Source: Shinisaurus crocodilurus
Taxonomy: Eukaryota > Chordata > Lepidosauria > Squamata > Shinisauridae
Assembly: GCA_021292165.1 (NCBI GenBank)
Contig: CM037880.1
Location: 182,053,085 to 182,117,084, forward strand
Length of the DNA stretch: 64,000 nt
Direction: 5' to 3'
The notes beneath the pieces are model-generated. The model worked only from the letters and a program-made list of their open reading frames with translations, did not search any database and was not told where the DNA came from. Below, in pieces: positions 1 through 10,744 of the stretch; position 1 is the stretch's first letter; each line of letters opens with the position of its first letter. A program made the translations under genes and the position numbers.

Positions 1-216
1 AAAGCAACTCCATTTTTTAATTTAAAAAAATTAAAAATCATGTGAGACCATTTTTGTTTATGCCTATGTTTTCAGAAGGGAGAACCATTGAACATTGGGT
101 AGAACATTGGAGAACTATCTACTTACATTCATTCTGAAGAATAGTGTAACTGTAAAGATACCACTTTTCCTAAAATCTGACCAGTGTTCTCATTTCTAAT
201 CTAATTTATATACAAA

Positions 217-308
217 GGCTGTAATCTTATACCCACTTACCTGGGATTAAGCTTCATTGAACTCAATGGGAATTACTTCTGAGTAGATATGTATAGGATT
301 TCACTGTA
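217..308 (+). repeat. Short dispersed repeat, 'lagged-palindrome' family
   Basis: About 90 bp that recurs through the window, recognisable by the pairs ACTTACCTGGGA, CATTGAACTCAATGGGA, ACTTCTGAGTAGA and ATAGGATTGCACTGT. Other copies are near 6403, 13530, 15180, 44600 and 46250. The first and second halves are near inverted repeats of each other, so it folds on itself. I know the motif as common in reptile DNA but cannot name its family; a non-autonomous DNA transposon is the likeliest class. Confidence 0.6.
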
Positions 309-889
309 AACTATGTTGCACAGTTGATGGGACGTTAACTGCCATTTGTTCACCAGCTGCAAATGTCAGATTAGCAGAGATTTCCCACTGCTTTATCCAT
401 TTTATGATGTCAAACCAAACCAGCCATGATTATTCTCTCTCTTTCGAAAAGAAAACAAAGACAACTCTCAATATTGGCCACATCAGTTTCCTGCCATTCT
501 GTCAGTCCTAAAGAACTGAAAGAGTAGAACATTTTGCAGTATGAGGTGGACTCCGTTTCACTTGAAATCTCTCCATCACGATCAATTATGTAAAGCAATC
601 CTTTGACAGCAATCCCTTTCCCAGATCAGATATGAATACATGCTGCAATTAGTGGATCTATGATGTCCCCCTTCTTGAAACTGCTTCTTCTTTAAATTTA
701 AAGTTAAGGTGCATATTATCTTTTCAAATATTCCAGTATATGCACACATTTATTCTTTCTCTTCCCATCCAGTCTTACCGTGTTAAACTCAACTCCATTC
801 TCCTCTTTCCTCCTCTCTTTCCTATACTTCTTCCCTGAGCCCTCGAGAAAAATCTTGGGCTGAGGAAAAAACTGTGGGCCATGTGAAAA
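309..889. other. No recognised feature
   Basis: AT-rich sequence with only short chance ORFs. I recognise no repeat, exon or RNA gene here. Confidence 0.4.
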
Positions 890-1146
890 TGGGAGAAATA
901 ATGGGCTTAAGTTACAGGAAGGCAGATTTCAATTGAACATCAGGAAAAACATCCTAACTGTAAGAGCAATCAGACAATAGAACCAGCTGCCTACGGAGGT
1001 GGTGGGCTCTCCATTGCTGGAGCTATTCAAGCAGAGACTGGACAGCCACCTGTCAGGGAGGCTTTGAACTGGATTCCTGCACTGAGTGAGCCAGCAGTTG
1101 GACTCAATGGCCTAAATGGCCCCTTTCCAACTCTATGATTCTATGA
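890..1146 (+). mobile_element. CR1 LINE, 3' end
   Basis: Typical last 250 bp of a CR1 retrotransposon: the segment reading as 'aggaaaaacatcctaactg', then 'gagactggacagccacctgtcagg', then 'ttggactcaatggcc', 'ccaactctatgattctatga'. The terminal ATTCTATGA motif is the CR1 3' microsatellite, present here about once. The copy is 5'-truncated, as most CR1 insertions are, and carries no intact coding sequence. Its left boundary is approximate. Confidence 0.85.
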
Positions 1147-1460
1147 AATCAGGATTGCCCCTGTTGTCATGTTCCTAACATCCACAAGTTCATTCACAAG
1201 TATTAACAGAGCCCATGTACATGCAGCTGTACACATGATGAAAGGCATTTCCCACTGTTCCCTATTATACAGAGAGAGCCTAAACACTCACAATTGTATA
1301 TATGCAGTTACTCAGACCTTTGGATGAATGCATGGGTGTCAGGAACAGGAATGAAAGACACAATCCTGATCTCCCCCTGCCCCCGTATGTGTTCACTGAA
1401 TATCTACTTAGAACTATACTTATGGGCCATATTTCTATGTCTCATGTGCTGTGTCCATAC

Positions 1461-1720
1461 AAGGGTGGCCATTTGTCCTATTTTACAGAGGACAGTCCTC
1501 TGTTTGGCAACCAAGTCCAAGTCTGGTTTAAACATAAAGAACCATAAGGAGGGAGAGCAGGAGACTTGAAGTTTCCCATCAAATGTTTGCATCTGGACAG
1601 CAGACTGAGCAGGCACAGCATCACCTGGTCACATTCTGCCCCAGAATTATGTATTGCAATTCTATTTAAATTATAGTAATTCTTTCAAAATCTGCATCTC
1701 TCTACATGGAGTCTAAAACA
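1461..1720 (+). mobile_element. GGGTGGCCA-type MITE, partial copy
   Basis: Begins AAGGGTGGCCATTTGTCC and runs through 'acagaggacagtcctctg' and 'gaaccataaggagggagag'. The same order of blocks is seen at 8413-8807, 21521-21919 and 58600-59097. The right terminal inverted repeat (GGCCACCCT) is missing, so this copy is 3'-truncated or decayed. Confidence 0.6.
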
Positions 1721-2046
1721 TCTGGAGATCTACCTCCTGCCCAGCAGTGCACTAAAACATTCTTTCCAGAGAGTTTTCAGACAGCTAGGCTTGCATGAAT
1801 GTTGTGGGCATTCCCTCATCTTGGGGTTGCTGAGAAGCAGAAAAATTCCCCATGTCCCCTGACTTTTACAGGTTTCCCACCCATCTTGTTTACTTTAACT
1901 TTCCATCCAAATGTCTAATAAAAATCTTTCCTCCAGTATTCCTCTTCTCTTTCCTTCCTTCCTTCTTTCATTCTACTTTCACTGTGTCCAATATCTAGTT
2001 CCTGTATTATGATTTTGCTCCACTACTCAGAGTTTATCCTTTAGGG

Positions 2047-2182
2047 CAGGGCTCTCCAACCTTGGGTCCCCAGATGTTGCTGGCCTACAGCTCCCAGAAT
2101 CCCTTGCCACTAGCCATGCTGGCTGGGTATGCTGGGAGCTGTAGGCCAGCAACATCTGGGGACCCAAGGCTGGAGAGCCCTG
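2047..2182. mobile_element. hAT-type foldback MITE (CAGGGCTCTCC ends)
   Basis: A 136-bp near-perfect palindrome. It starts CAGGGCTCTCCAACC and ends GGCTGGAGAGCCCTG, with the arms carrying 'gggtccccagatgttgctgg'. Flanks are 8-bp target duplications that match at 7 of 8 positions (CTTTAGGG and CTTTAGCG). CAGGG...CCCTG ends with an 8-bp TSD indicate the hAT superfamily. There is no coding capacity, so transposase must have come from elsewhere. Confidence 0.88.
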
Positions 2183-2477
2183 CTTTAGCGAAACAAAGAA
2201 CCTATTTATGAGTCAGGAATAAAACAGATGGTCAACTGTCAGAAATACGTGTGAAAAGTTTTAACCATTATTCCATTCCAGTTCCTTTTTCTTGGCAGTG
2301 TATTTCTCCGGGAAATGTATCTGCTTAATTGAGTCATGGCTTCTTCTGTGCTTCCACTGCCATTTCTTCAATGTTGGTTGCTTCCATTAAAGACCCAGAA
2401 TTAATTGATTGATTGCATTATCACACTGCATCATAATTTTTGAAGTCATAAAAGTTTTATAAACAGTCATTTTAAAT

Positions 2478-2872
2478 AGGGATGGGAGAGAATTTTGTTT
2501 GGTCTGCATTTTTAAGTAAACCAACATAATTCACATTTCTGAGACTAATATGTGAATTGGACCACAGTTTTCCTTCAGATTGTGCACTTCTCTGAATTTT
2601 GTAATGCAGTTTTCAGCTTTAAAAAATTGTGTACAAAACATTATTTATTTTGTCTATATTACAGGAAATTGCATACAAAAATGTGTATTTTAGGGAAAGT
2701 TTCATGCAGAGATGCATATAGTAGGGGAAACTGTGTATGAAAAAAATAATGCAAATTTTTGAGCAGTTGAAAACAAAAAAATGCACAGACTGATGCGGAA
2801 ATCGGCTAGAATGGGTTTAGGATGGAATATGGTTCAAACTGCCATGGACTGGAAAAAGAATGATCCACCTCT
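2478..2872 (+). mobile_element. Possible MITE with internal short tandem repeats
   Basis: Starts TAGGGATGGGAGAG, like the element at 47101. Inside, about four degenerate units of 30-40 bp resemble 'gtgtacaaaacatta', 'gcatacaaaaatgtgta' and 'gtgtatgaaaaa'. The right end (near 'gaatgatccacctctg') is decayed. Class uncertain. Confidence 0.35.
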
Positions 2873-3021
2873 GCTGTGTGTAGAAGAAGGAGAATGATTT
2901 GGTGCAAAAGGACTTTAAAAGAATGTGGGAAAGCACAGTTTAACTCTACCATACAGGGAATGAATATGAGTTGGGCATGAAAAAGTTCTAATAGTACAGT
3001 ACATGAATCTAGAATCTATGG

Positions 3022-3156
3022 CAGTGTTCTCCAACCTTGGGTCCCCAGATGTTTTTGGCCTACAACTCCCAGCATGCCCCAGCCAGCTACACTGGCTGGG
3101 GCATGCTGGGAGTTGTAGGCCAAAAACATCTGGGGACCCAAGGTTGGAGAACACTG
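3022..3156. mobile_element. hAT-type foldback MITE (CAGTGTTCTCC ends)
   Basis: A 135-bp palindrome from CAGTGTTCTCCAACC to GGTTGGAGAACACTG with a perfect 8-bp TSD, ATCTATGG (3014-3021 and 3157-3164). The long stem would form a hairpin with the 'ggccagctac' region at its tip. It belongs to the same family as 23945-24046 and 55091-55197 and is a close relative of 2047-2182. Two short ORFs here are translations of the palindrome and not genes. Confidence 0.93.
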
Positions 3157-3336
3157 ATCTATGGGATCACACAATGTTATTTCACTTTAGCACAACTTCT
3201 AGGTGAATTAATGCAGTGTATGGTGAAATGCCCTCCATAACTAAGATCCCATGGCCCCGCCTTTATGTTATTTTTGCCATCTCATTAAAATGTATCTTTT
3301 TATGGTAGAGGCTGTGGCTGCTGGACTCCTTTTTGG

Positions 3337-3740
3337 TTCATTTAATTTATTACATTTTTATACAGCCCGATAACCGAAGCTCTCTGGGTGGTTGACAAAG
3401 ATTAAAACCTTAAAAATACAATATGATACATAATATAAAATGAATAACATATGAAGTATAAAAAGAATTTTAAATAATCAATTTAAAAAAAAAACAAACC
3501 AAAAAACCCAGGACCATTTAAAAGCGTTATCATATGCTGTCAAATGCCTGGGAGTGGAGGAATGCTTTCATCTGGCACCAAAAAAATGATAATGTTGGCG
3601 CCTGGCAGACTGCACTGGGGAGACTGTTCCAAAATGAGAGGGCCTCGACCTGGTGCACTGAGCAGGCCGGTTCCCCTTTTTTCTTTACCATTGTTGCTGA
3701 TTTGTTCTTATCAGACTGCTGCTTGCCTGGTGACTTATTT
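3337..3740 (-). mobile_element. L2-clade LINE 3' end, decayed
   Basis: Read on the minus strand this is a LINE 3' UTR ending in A-rich sequence. On the plus strand it reads 'tttattacatttttatacagcccgataaccgaagctctctgggtggtt', the mirror of the tail seen at 10745 and 26513 ('aaccgcccagagagctttgg'). Further in, 'atgttggcgcctggcagac' matches the 3' coding end of the same family. The reading frame is broken. Confidence 0.6.
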
Positions 3741-3751
3741 AATTAAATAAA

Positions 3752-4172
3752 TTAGGACACAATCCAGTGGGGATGCCCGTGAACTCGGACATTCTGTGGA
3801 GGGTGGGAGGATCGCAGAGGCCATCTTCCCTCCCTGCTCCTTCCACCCTGCAAGTCAGCTAGACGGCCAATTCAGATGGGGAGGGAAGGAGGCTAGAGCA
3901 CCACCAGGTATGCCGGATCCTGGCAGAGCCAGTCTCCTCCCCTCCCCACCCCCTGGGATCCCTGCCTCACCCCTTCTCCAAGGTCGCTCTTGTGACCTTG
4001 GAGAAACAGCCATTGCGGCTCTTTCCACACCAGCTGCAAGGCAGGGGGATCCAAGCGTGGATCCCCAGCTCTGAGGTCGGAATGCTTTTCCGACCTTGGA
4101 GTGCTTTTCTGACCTCAGAGCTGGGACTCCGAAGAATCCTGTGGCCCTCTGTCTAGGGGTCATAGGATCACT
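3752..4172 (+). mobile_element. About 420-bp MITE with 'gaccttggag' palindromes
   Basis: Begins 'aggacacaatcc' and ends 'tctaggggtcataggatca'. Inside are short inverted repeats ('aggtcgctcttgtgacctt' and 'ggggatccaagcgtggatcc'). Related copies lie at 19545-19905 and 58260-58575. GC-rich compared with its surroundings, which explains the ORFs of about 100 codons in this segment. Superfamily not assigned. Confidence 0.55.
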
Positions 4173-4179
4173 CTGTTAG

Positions 4180-4382
4180 TTATTTAAAGATAACTTTAGG
4201 CCACTTTAAGGGTACAGCCCCCTCAAAGTGGCTTGCATATTAAAAGCCCAATACAAGAATAGAACAAAAATCAATACAATAAACACCAATAAATAATAAA
4301 CTTCCAGCCCAGAGATATATTTTTTAAAATCAAGCTAAGAACCAATCAACATAACACACAATTCAATGGAAAGCCAAATATG
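4180..4382 (-). mobile_element. L2-like LINE tail fragment
   Basis: 'taaaagcccaatacaagaatagaacaaaaatcaatac' has the A-rich CAATACA composition of the L2-like 3' UTR on the minus strand. Too decayed to name with confidence. Confidence 0.3.
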
Positions 4383-4586
4383 TTATTTATTTCATTTATT
4401 TGTTACGTTTTTGTATCACCAGTCCTCCAAGGAGCTAAGGGTAGCGCACCTTTTTATTCTCACAACAACTCTGTCAGGTAGGTTGGGCTGAGATATAGTG
4501 AGTGGCAGAAGATGAACTTCATGGCTGAACAGGGGTTTGGCCCCCAGTCCTAGTCAAATGCTCTAACCACAATGCTTCACTTGTAT
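4383..4586 (-). mobile_element. tRNA-derived SINE (Sauria type), old minus-strand copy
   Basis: The minus-strand order is TTATTTATTTC tail, 'tcctccaaggagctaaggg', 'ttctcacaacaactctgtcaggtaggttgggctgaga', 'catggctgaa', and the tRNA-like head ending near 'ctctaaccacaatgctt'. Same layout as the younger copies at 29813, 30957 and 42862, but with about a fifth of positions changed. Confidence 0.7.
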
Positions 4587-5043
4587 GTTTATTTCTGTTT
4601 TATCATTTCATTATGGGCTACTTTGAATTTGAGAAAGAAATACAGGCTGCATTTAAAATGAATGAATGAATTAAAATAATTTTGGAATACCCACTCCCCC
4701 ACCCAACATTTCAGACCAGGATTTGGAAGTGACGAAACTGCAATATTTGACCTGCATTCTGATGGAAGGGTTGGGTTTTGGTGAAAAACACTAGCTTGGT
4801 ACAAGGATTAGATATTCTCTATGGGTAGTTTCTAATCCTGTCATAGCACAGGGCCCTCTTCTGCTCATCAGGATGTCCCAAGGCAAAGTGAGAAGGAGGC
4901 ATTCCTGCACATTGATTCCTTCACAGGAAGGCTGTGAGAAACAGTGGAAGGTGGATGATGCCATATGAAGGTGACTGTGAGCTCTTAAGATGGAGAAAGA
5001 CACCTACGGGCATTGTCTTTTATAAGGCCCCTATTTTCTAGGG
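4587..5043. other. No recognised feature
   Basis: No repeat, exon or RNA gene recognised. Confidence 0.35.
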
Positions 5044-5452
5044 CAGGGGTGGGGAACCTGAGGCCCGTGGGTCCAATCTGGCCCTCCTCAGCTCCCAATC
5101 CACAGTTCCTCAGGTAGCGACACCCTCCTGGGGTCCCACTCTGGTCCTCTGGGGTTAGCCCAGATGGATGCACTCCTTTTCCTGGCCACACCCCCTTTCC
5201 CCAGAGCACTGATCATTTGATGGTTTTCCGGCTTCTGCATGTTTTCCCCCGTCCCCATTCTAAAAGGTTGAAATGCCTCTCCCAGGGCTTAGTTACCAGC
5301 AGTAAGAGCTTTAAGTTAAAACATGCTGGTGTTTGTGGCGTTTTGGCCCTGCTCGTTTTGCCTTCGGCCCCACTCACCACTGGAATGCAGGCCCTGTGAG
5401 CTTCTCCAAAATTGAATATGGCCCTTGCGCTGAAGGAGGTTCCTCACCCGTG
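5044..5452 (+). mobile_element. Non-autonomous hAT element, 409 bp
   Basis: Starts CAGGGGTGGGGAACCTGAGG and ends GGAGGTTCCTCACCCGTG, with 7-of-8 TSDs TTCTAGGG and TTCTAAGG. The inside includes 'cagcagtaagagctttaag', which recurs in inverted orientation near 20210 and 31550, so those are related copies. No transposase sequence is present. Confidence 0.85.
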
Positions 5453-5665
5453 TTCTAAGGTATCAGATTAGAAAAATGTTATTCTTAAAATTGGAAGTCT
5501 CATTACCATTAAGGTCATCAGGGCAGGACTTTGGGGCACAAGCATAGTCTATGCCCCGAGAATGCTGGGACAGACCCGAAAAACCTCAAGCCATCACGGC
5601 TTCACACTTTGTTATGCAAAGTCCCGAATTCTCCCCTGCCTCCTGCAAGCTGCTTTAAACCGCTA

Positions 5666-5742
5666 TTAAAGAGGCCATGGGCAAAATTACAGCTAAGCTA
5701 AAACTTTTAGCTTAGCTGCAATTTTGCCCATGGCCCCTTTAA
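5666..5742. repeat. Near-perfect 38-bp-arm hairpin
   Basis: The left arm begins TTAAAGAGGCCATGGGC and the right arm is its reverse complement (ending GCCCATGGCCCCTTTAA), with two mismatches and almost no loop ('aaaactttt' at the centre). No CAGGG-like ends and no clear TSD, so this may be an internal part of a larger foldback element. Confidence 0.8.
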
Positions 5743-5780
5743 GAAATAGTAAGCAGGAAGGGAACAGACGCTAGGATGAA

Positions 5781-5804
5781 TGTGTGTGTGTGTGTGTGTG
5801 TGTG
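5781..5804 (+). repeat. (TG)12 microsatellite
   Basis: Pure TG dinucleotide run. Confidence 0.95.
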
Positions 5805-6402
5805 CATGCGCTTGCTCGCGCTTGGGGAAAAAAGGAGGTAGAGGCGGCACCAGCTGGCCTAGACCTATGGAGAGGTCAATGAGGGAATGTATCACATGAT
5901 TCCTATCTTTATATTGCCATTTGCCTCTAACAGGTGAGTTTACAGTGTCAGAAGGAAATGCAAGAAACCTCCCCTCCTCTCTGAAGCTCCATGTTTGGGG
6001 GTGTGGGTGGGTGGGTAAGCTTCACCTGTTGAATTTGTGCCAATCCTGACAATTTTAAAACAAAAAGAAAGGGATTGCCCTGCAAACACTAACCCCCCCC
6101 ATGTAAAACACCAGATATCAACAATTAAGGGTTTAAGTAAGGTTTTAAAAAATTACAAAAGCCACTTATAAAATATTATAAAATAATATATAATATAATA
6201 ATGTAATAATTATAATATATAAGATATTATATAATATAATTCTGGAAAAGTCATCTAGCACTGGCGCTGCTGCTGCTACCTCTTCTTCTAGCAAGGAGCT
6301 CACAATTATCCCTCAATTACACGATACTTTTTCACACAGTGCATAATCAATTTGCTGCCACAAGATGTGATGGTCAGTGTTGTAGATTGCTTTAAAATAT
6401 AC
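5805..6402. other. No gene; AT-rich low complexity
   Basis: Contains an AT-rich 'taatataataatg' tract at about 6170-6240 and otherwise nothing I recognise. Confidence 0.4.
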
Positions 6403-6478
6403 ACACTTTCCTGTGAGTAAGTCCCATTGAACGTAATAGGACTTACTTCTGAGTACACATGCATAGGATTGCACTGTT
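6403..6478 (+). repeat. Short dispersed repeat, same family as 217-308
   Basis: Shows 'gtaagtcccattgaacg', 'ggacttacttctgagta' and 'cataggattgcactgtta'. Confidence 0.6.
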
Positions 6479-6967
6479 ATTCTGTTTTCAGAGCCGTGGT
6501 AAATTGCTCTACCTGTGTACCCCATGTGAAAGTCTTTTTCTAACACATGCTGAAGTGCAATGGAGAATTACTCTCTAATTACTCTCTACAGTAATGATTA
6601 GGATTATTCTGCAGGGATTTTGGAATGTTTTTTTTTTTTTAATGCATTAGAAGAGAGCGGAAAACACATCCTCCTCAAGAGAAAGAAAGAAAAAATCCCA
6701 ACTACCTCAAATAGTAGCAACAAACATCATCATTCCATTTTGGCATTATTGTTCGATCAGTATTGTTGTTCTTGGTTTTTTTTTAATAAAGTACAAAAGA
6801 GCCCACATGTTTTTTTCTGAGTAGAGAAAATAGGAGCTTGTAGGGTGGGCCTGTGAACCACCTTGCATACTCAGAGATATCTAAATGTTAAATATTATCA
6901 TACATTCAAAGATTTCTGTGCTTAAAATACTGCAGTTTTGTGTGTTTCCTCTAATAACTTTTGTACC
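6479..6967. other. No recognised feature
   Basis: No recognised repeat or exon; contains poly-T tracts near 6630 and 6780. Confidence 0.35.
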
Positions 6968-7075
6968 TGACCATGCCCTTTGGTTGCCTGGCCATACCCT
7001 TGGGCACACCCTCATGTTGCCTGGCCACACCCTCCTGATCACACCTTCATGTTGCTTAACCATACCTCTTACAAA
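6968..7075 (+). repeat. Degenerate tandem repeat, 'tgcctggccacaccct'
   Basis: About five imperfect units of 17-20 bp built on 'ttgcctggccataccc', with the 'catgttgc' junction repeated three times. This gives the ORF in this region its repetitive protein and is not coding evidence. Confidence 0.7.
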
Positions 7076-8412
7076 TTCACATGTGTGTCCCTATTTTCAT
7101 CTTTGAAATGTTGGAGGGTATGCACAAGTCCAAGGCCTTACTCAGCAAAATGGAGCAGGAGGGCTCCAAAACACAGCAGGGCTGACCTACCACATTTTGA
7201 AGGCAATGAAGTAAAACACATTGCTATCTAAAGAGAGGGTGGGTGGCCAGGCTATGAGACCATTTCAGTCCAGAGTCTAAAATTACCTAACTGCACTACT
7301 TATCATTACAATCAAATTTGAGAACCCTCAGTTCCTGGCAAACTCAAACTAGTTTGGCTCATTTCTGTGAGCGAGATTTTCAGATTTACAGCCTAGCTTA
7401 ATCACAGAAAACCCAGCTGTCTTGATTTGATTTGCAAAGGGGTTTTCTCTCCCCACCTCTATTTAGAAATGCTTTAATCTATTTAAGTCCCATGTCATAA
7501 TGAAGATTATGTAGATATGTGCTCTGAACATGACAGCCAGGGATCTCAGTTGTGACCTGTGAATGATTTGAGGAATGGTACTTCCTTTCTTGAGAAGCGT
7601 AGCTGTCTCCTTGGGTCCAAGATGTTCTTGTTCACTTTTGGTCTTGTGGAGCTCCTTGGGTGTCTATTTATATAAACAACTGCAACAACATGAAATGAAA
7701 TGGCATGACACAACTTGCAAGAACTGAGTCTGTAAGCGGTGCAAGGAGAAGCAGCACACTTGCTGGGGGCGAGGGGAATGCAACCTAACTTCTTGGAAAA
7801 ACCGTAGCAGAATGACATATGCGCCACTCTGTCTGTTTGTTACCTTTTGACCTAGTAAGCTTTGCCCATATTTACTGACAAGCAATTCCCAGCAGTTTCA
7901 CTTGAGCTTCTCTCCAAGTAAATGTTTATGATTGAAGCCTAAATGGTAAGGGAAGGGATGCAAGAAAGACTGAACGCAACTCTGAGAAATACTTTGTGCT
8001 TTCCAGCCATGATACAGATTAGAAATTGCAATTATGTCGTGTTTGCGTTTGTATTAGTGTTCAAGTATTGTGATTTGGATAGTTGGGGGAGTTGACCTTT
8101 GGCCAGTGCATTTATAGCACATGTACACATGCTATAAATACAAATACTATTCTGTCCTGTATTTTGCTGAAGGATATTCACTTCTTGTGGGAAGAAAAGA
8201 AAGGAATTTAACCGAACAAGTCCCACTGGGCTTGAACTGCATTGGTTTATTTTCATTACAGATTTTCTACACCACCATTAAAATTTATACCCCTAACAGC
8301 AGAGCATCACAGGAGGAGTCCCTGAAAGCACCAAACTTGTTTTGAGAGCAAACAATGTCACAAAGCCAATTCAGAGGGAGAATAGTGCTTCCTGCCCTCA
8401 CGCTTTCATTTA
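7076..8412. other. No recognised feature in 1.3 kb
   Basis: Contains only unmatched ORFs under 95 codons, with no conserved motif. I recognise no repeat, so this is one of the more single-copy-looking stretches. Confidence 0.35.
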
Positions 8413-8807
8413 GGATGGCCAGGGGTCCTCATTTACAGAGGACAGTCCTCTGTTTGAATGGCTGTCAGAGGACTGTCCTCGATTTTGAAGGCATCCTCTC
8501 TGTTTGAAGGGCTGTTCACTCTTTAAGTCCATTTTAAAGATAAAGAACCATCAGAAAGAAGTTGAAGTTGCCCATCAACATCACCTGAACAGCAGACTAA
8601 GCAAGGCACACAGGTCACCTGGTTACAGTCTTCTACACTATGGTGACATGTACAATAGATAGATAGATAGATAGATAGATACTATAAAATTATTATTTCT
8701 AAATTTGCATTTACACATATAAATAGATGTTCTGCAATTCACCATTGTTCACCAAATGTTATGCAATTTGGTGTCCTCTTTTTTGGCAATTCATAACTGG
8801 CCACCCT
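8413..8807 (+). mobile_element. GGGTGGCCA-type MITE, complete copy
   Basis: 395 bp from GGATGGCCAGGGGTCC to AACTGGCCACCCT: inverted ends of about 10 bp. The inner blocks match 1461, 21521 and 58600 ('aggacagtcctctg', 'agaaccatcagaa', 'ggtcacctggttaca', 'gtgtcctcttt'). A dinucleotide TA lies at each end, compatible with a TA target (Tc1/mariner-like), but this is too short to be decisive. A (GATA)n run has expanded inside it. Confidence 0.65.
8655..8682 (+). repeat. (GATA)n microsatellite
   Basis: Seven GATA units inside the MITE at 8413-8807. GATA arrays are frequent in squamates. Confidence 0.95.
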
Positions 8808-9251
8808 ACTTTCCTTGCAGCCCTGTTGGAAAGTCTTAATGTCTGAAGATTCAGCTCTCAGTAGTTGATATTGGGGGAGGGACTACATTGCCTGTAATCT
8901 TTGCTTCTTTTAACTCTACCATTCACAGCCACCAAAGGGTCTCCTACTTTCTAAAACACAAAATCTACACATGATGCATCCCTGTTTCTCTCCCTTAAAA
9001 CCCTTCCTCAAAACCCACCTCTTCTGTGAAACATTTGGTTTAACCCTTTAGTCCTCACCCTCAAAGAAAACAACCTAATATGTGTGACTCCATTTGTACA
9101 GATTTTCATCCCTTGTTACCTTTGCTAATAAATCTCTCTCCCTGAGTTTGCTGTCTTCCTGACTGTGGGAATGAAGACTGTAAGATAACTGAGGCAGTTT
9201 TTTTAATGCTTATGTTATTGTGTACAGCAGTGATAGTGCTATATTAGTAAT
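8808..9251 (+). mobile_element. Likely decayed L2-like LINE 3' coding end
   Basis: 'ctcccttaaaacccttcctcaaaacccacctcttctgtgaaac' resembles the 'SLKTWLF' end of L2-like ORF2 seen intact at 12841-13281. No frame survives, and the rest of this segment is unrecognised. Confidence 0.35.
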
Positions 9252-9418
9252 GCCTGTGGCTCACGCTGGCTCAGCTTGTCTGAGCGTGGAAAGCTAAGCA
9301 GGGTCAGGCCTGGTTATTACTTGGATGGGAGACCCCTCCTCTAGTTTCCTGCATTGAGCAGGGGGTTGGACTTGATGGCCTTGTAGGCCCCTTCCAACTC
9401 TATGATCCTATGATCCTA
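9252..9418 (+). mobile_element. 5S-rRNA-derived SINE with CR1-like tail
   Basis: The head is a copy of 5S rRNA: AGCTAAGCAGGGTCAGGCC, CTGGTTATTACTTGG and ATGGGAGACC fall in the order of the 5S internal promoter (box A, intermediate element, box C). It is joined at about 9340 to a CR1-type 3' tail ('gttggacttgatggcc', 'ccaactctatgatcc') ending in two TATGATCC units. A 5S-derived polymerase III promoter fused to a LINE tail defines the SINE3-like class. The 5' part of 5S (before about 9270) is strongly diverged, so it is not a 5S gene. Confidence 0.85.
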
Positions 9419-9676
9419 GGACTAGGGATGTGTGTGTGAAACATCCTAATAACAAAGTGTACAATATGCTAGGGCCAGTGAGTTTTTTTTTTTTAAAGGT
9501 CATGAATTGAACTATTATTCTAATCTTAGGGAAGAATGCCTGACATTTTTTATCAGTGGTGTAGTGGTAAATTTTGAAGTACTCATCATGACAGTCCCCC
9601 AAGGGAAGGCCAAAAATGCAGGCAACTATGGTGCTCTATATGAACAAAACAGGTCTAGAAGTTTTATCTCTACCAG

Positions 9677-9738
9677 GAGCAGGTCTTATTAGCTTTATAA
9701 AAGAAAGCTAATTTGCTTTCTAAAGCTTATTAGGTTTA
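9677..9738. repeat. Short inverted repeat (ATTAGCTTTATAAA)
   Basis: 'cttattagctttataaa' is followed by 'aaagctaatttgctttctaaagcttattaggtttataaa'. This is a local direct and inverted duplication of a 15-bp block with no other known feature. Confidence 0.5.
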
Positions 9739-10744
9739 TAAAATGGTCTTACTTGCCCACTGAAGACCAAGCCATGCAAAATACTTTGCATTGCAACAGA
9801 ACAATACATTGTGGTTGGGGAAATTCATTCTCCTCCAGCTGCTGTGATAGCTGCAGGTAAGCTCAGGGGAACAGGGAATTCTGTGGGGGTTGGCAGGTAA
9901 CTTCAGCATTCCTGTGAATAAAAAGGTGCTGCCATTGTGTCCCTGCAAGCCCTGGCTCCACTACCCCACTGTGTTTGATGCCTTTGCCACCAATTCCAGC
10001 ACTCGAGCTTTGCAGTCCTGTGTTTGCAACTGCAAAAGTATCCATACCTTGTTAGCTTTATTCAGATGAGAAATCATTTCTCCGTTTAACCTGCAGGATC
10101 ATTGCTCTTGACTGTTAAATCACAACACAGTGTAGTTGTCTATGTTGTCAACATTGACCCTTTTGTGTGCATAGTCTCTTCCCCAAGCATTTCATGTTGG
10201 GAGAGGGTTTCTTCTGGATCTCAAAGACACATCTTTCTCTCACACAACTGATCAGCTTATGTGCATCTGGATCAAAAGAACTGTAGACTGAGAATTTTGC
10301 TGCAGCAAGATTTTATGCACGGTACATGTTACTTAATTGGTTTTTAAAGCTAGGAAAAATAACTTCCCATAAACAACAAATCCTTTCAAATATCTTTATT
10401 GTAGTTTGAAAAGGCACTTGCAGTCTTTCCTGAACACATTTTTGTAAGAGTGCAATGTAATTTGCATGACAAAAAATGCATTTACCATTCAGAAAAGCCA
10501 TAGTTAAAATGTGGGTAGCAATCATTAAATTCAAAAGCGGCAACACTCGCCTTCCCCCCACCTCTTGCTTGTCTTCTCTCCTTTTATTTCTATCACCATG
10601 TTTTTGGCTTCCATAATATTTAACTATAATATTAATTACTACCTGCCGCCCTCCTGAAGGCTCCTCCTCCCTCAACTGCCACCAGCAGCAGCCATTCCAG
10701 CAGGCTGTGCAGAGGGAGAAGAGAGGGAGCACAGGGCCATTCCA
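9739..10744. other. No gene recognised; one 139-codon ORF
   Basis: A minus-strand ORF at 10313-10732 encodes a composition-biased protein with no motif I recognise. I treat it as chance. No repeat recognised. Confidence 0.3.

Noticed and set aside
2915..3206. ORFs repeating the same protein (SNLGSPDVFGLQLPACPSQ) on both strands
   Set aside because: They are translations of a palindromic hAT MITE; the same peptide recurs at 23824-24102, 52025-52264 and 54891-55226 for the same reason.
9256..9334. Functional 5S rRNA gene
   Set aside because: Only the internal promoter part matches; the first third is diverged, the last third is replaced by a CR1-like tail, and no poly-T terminator follows.
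10313..10732. 139-codon minus-strand ORF
   Set aside because: No recognisable domain, biased composition and no supporting signals; treated as chance.
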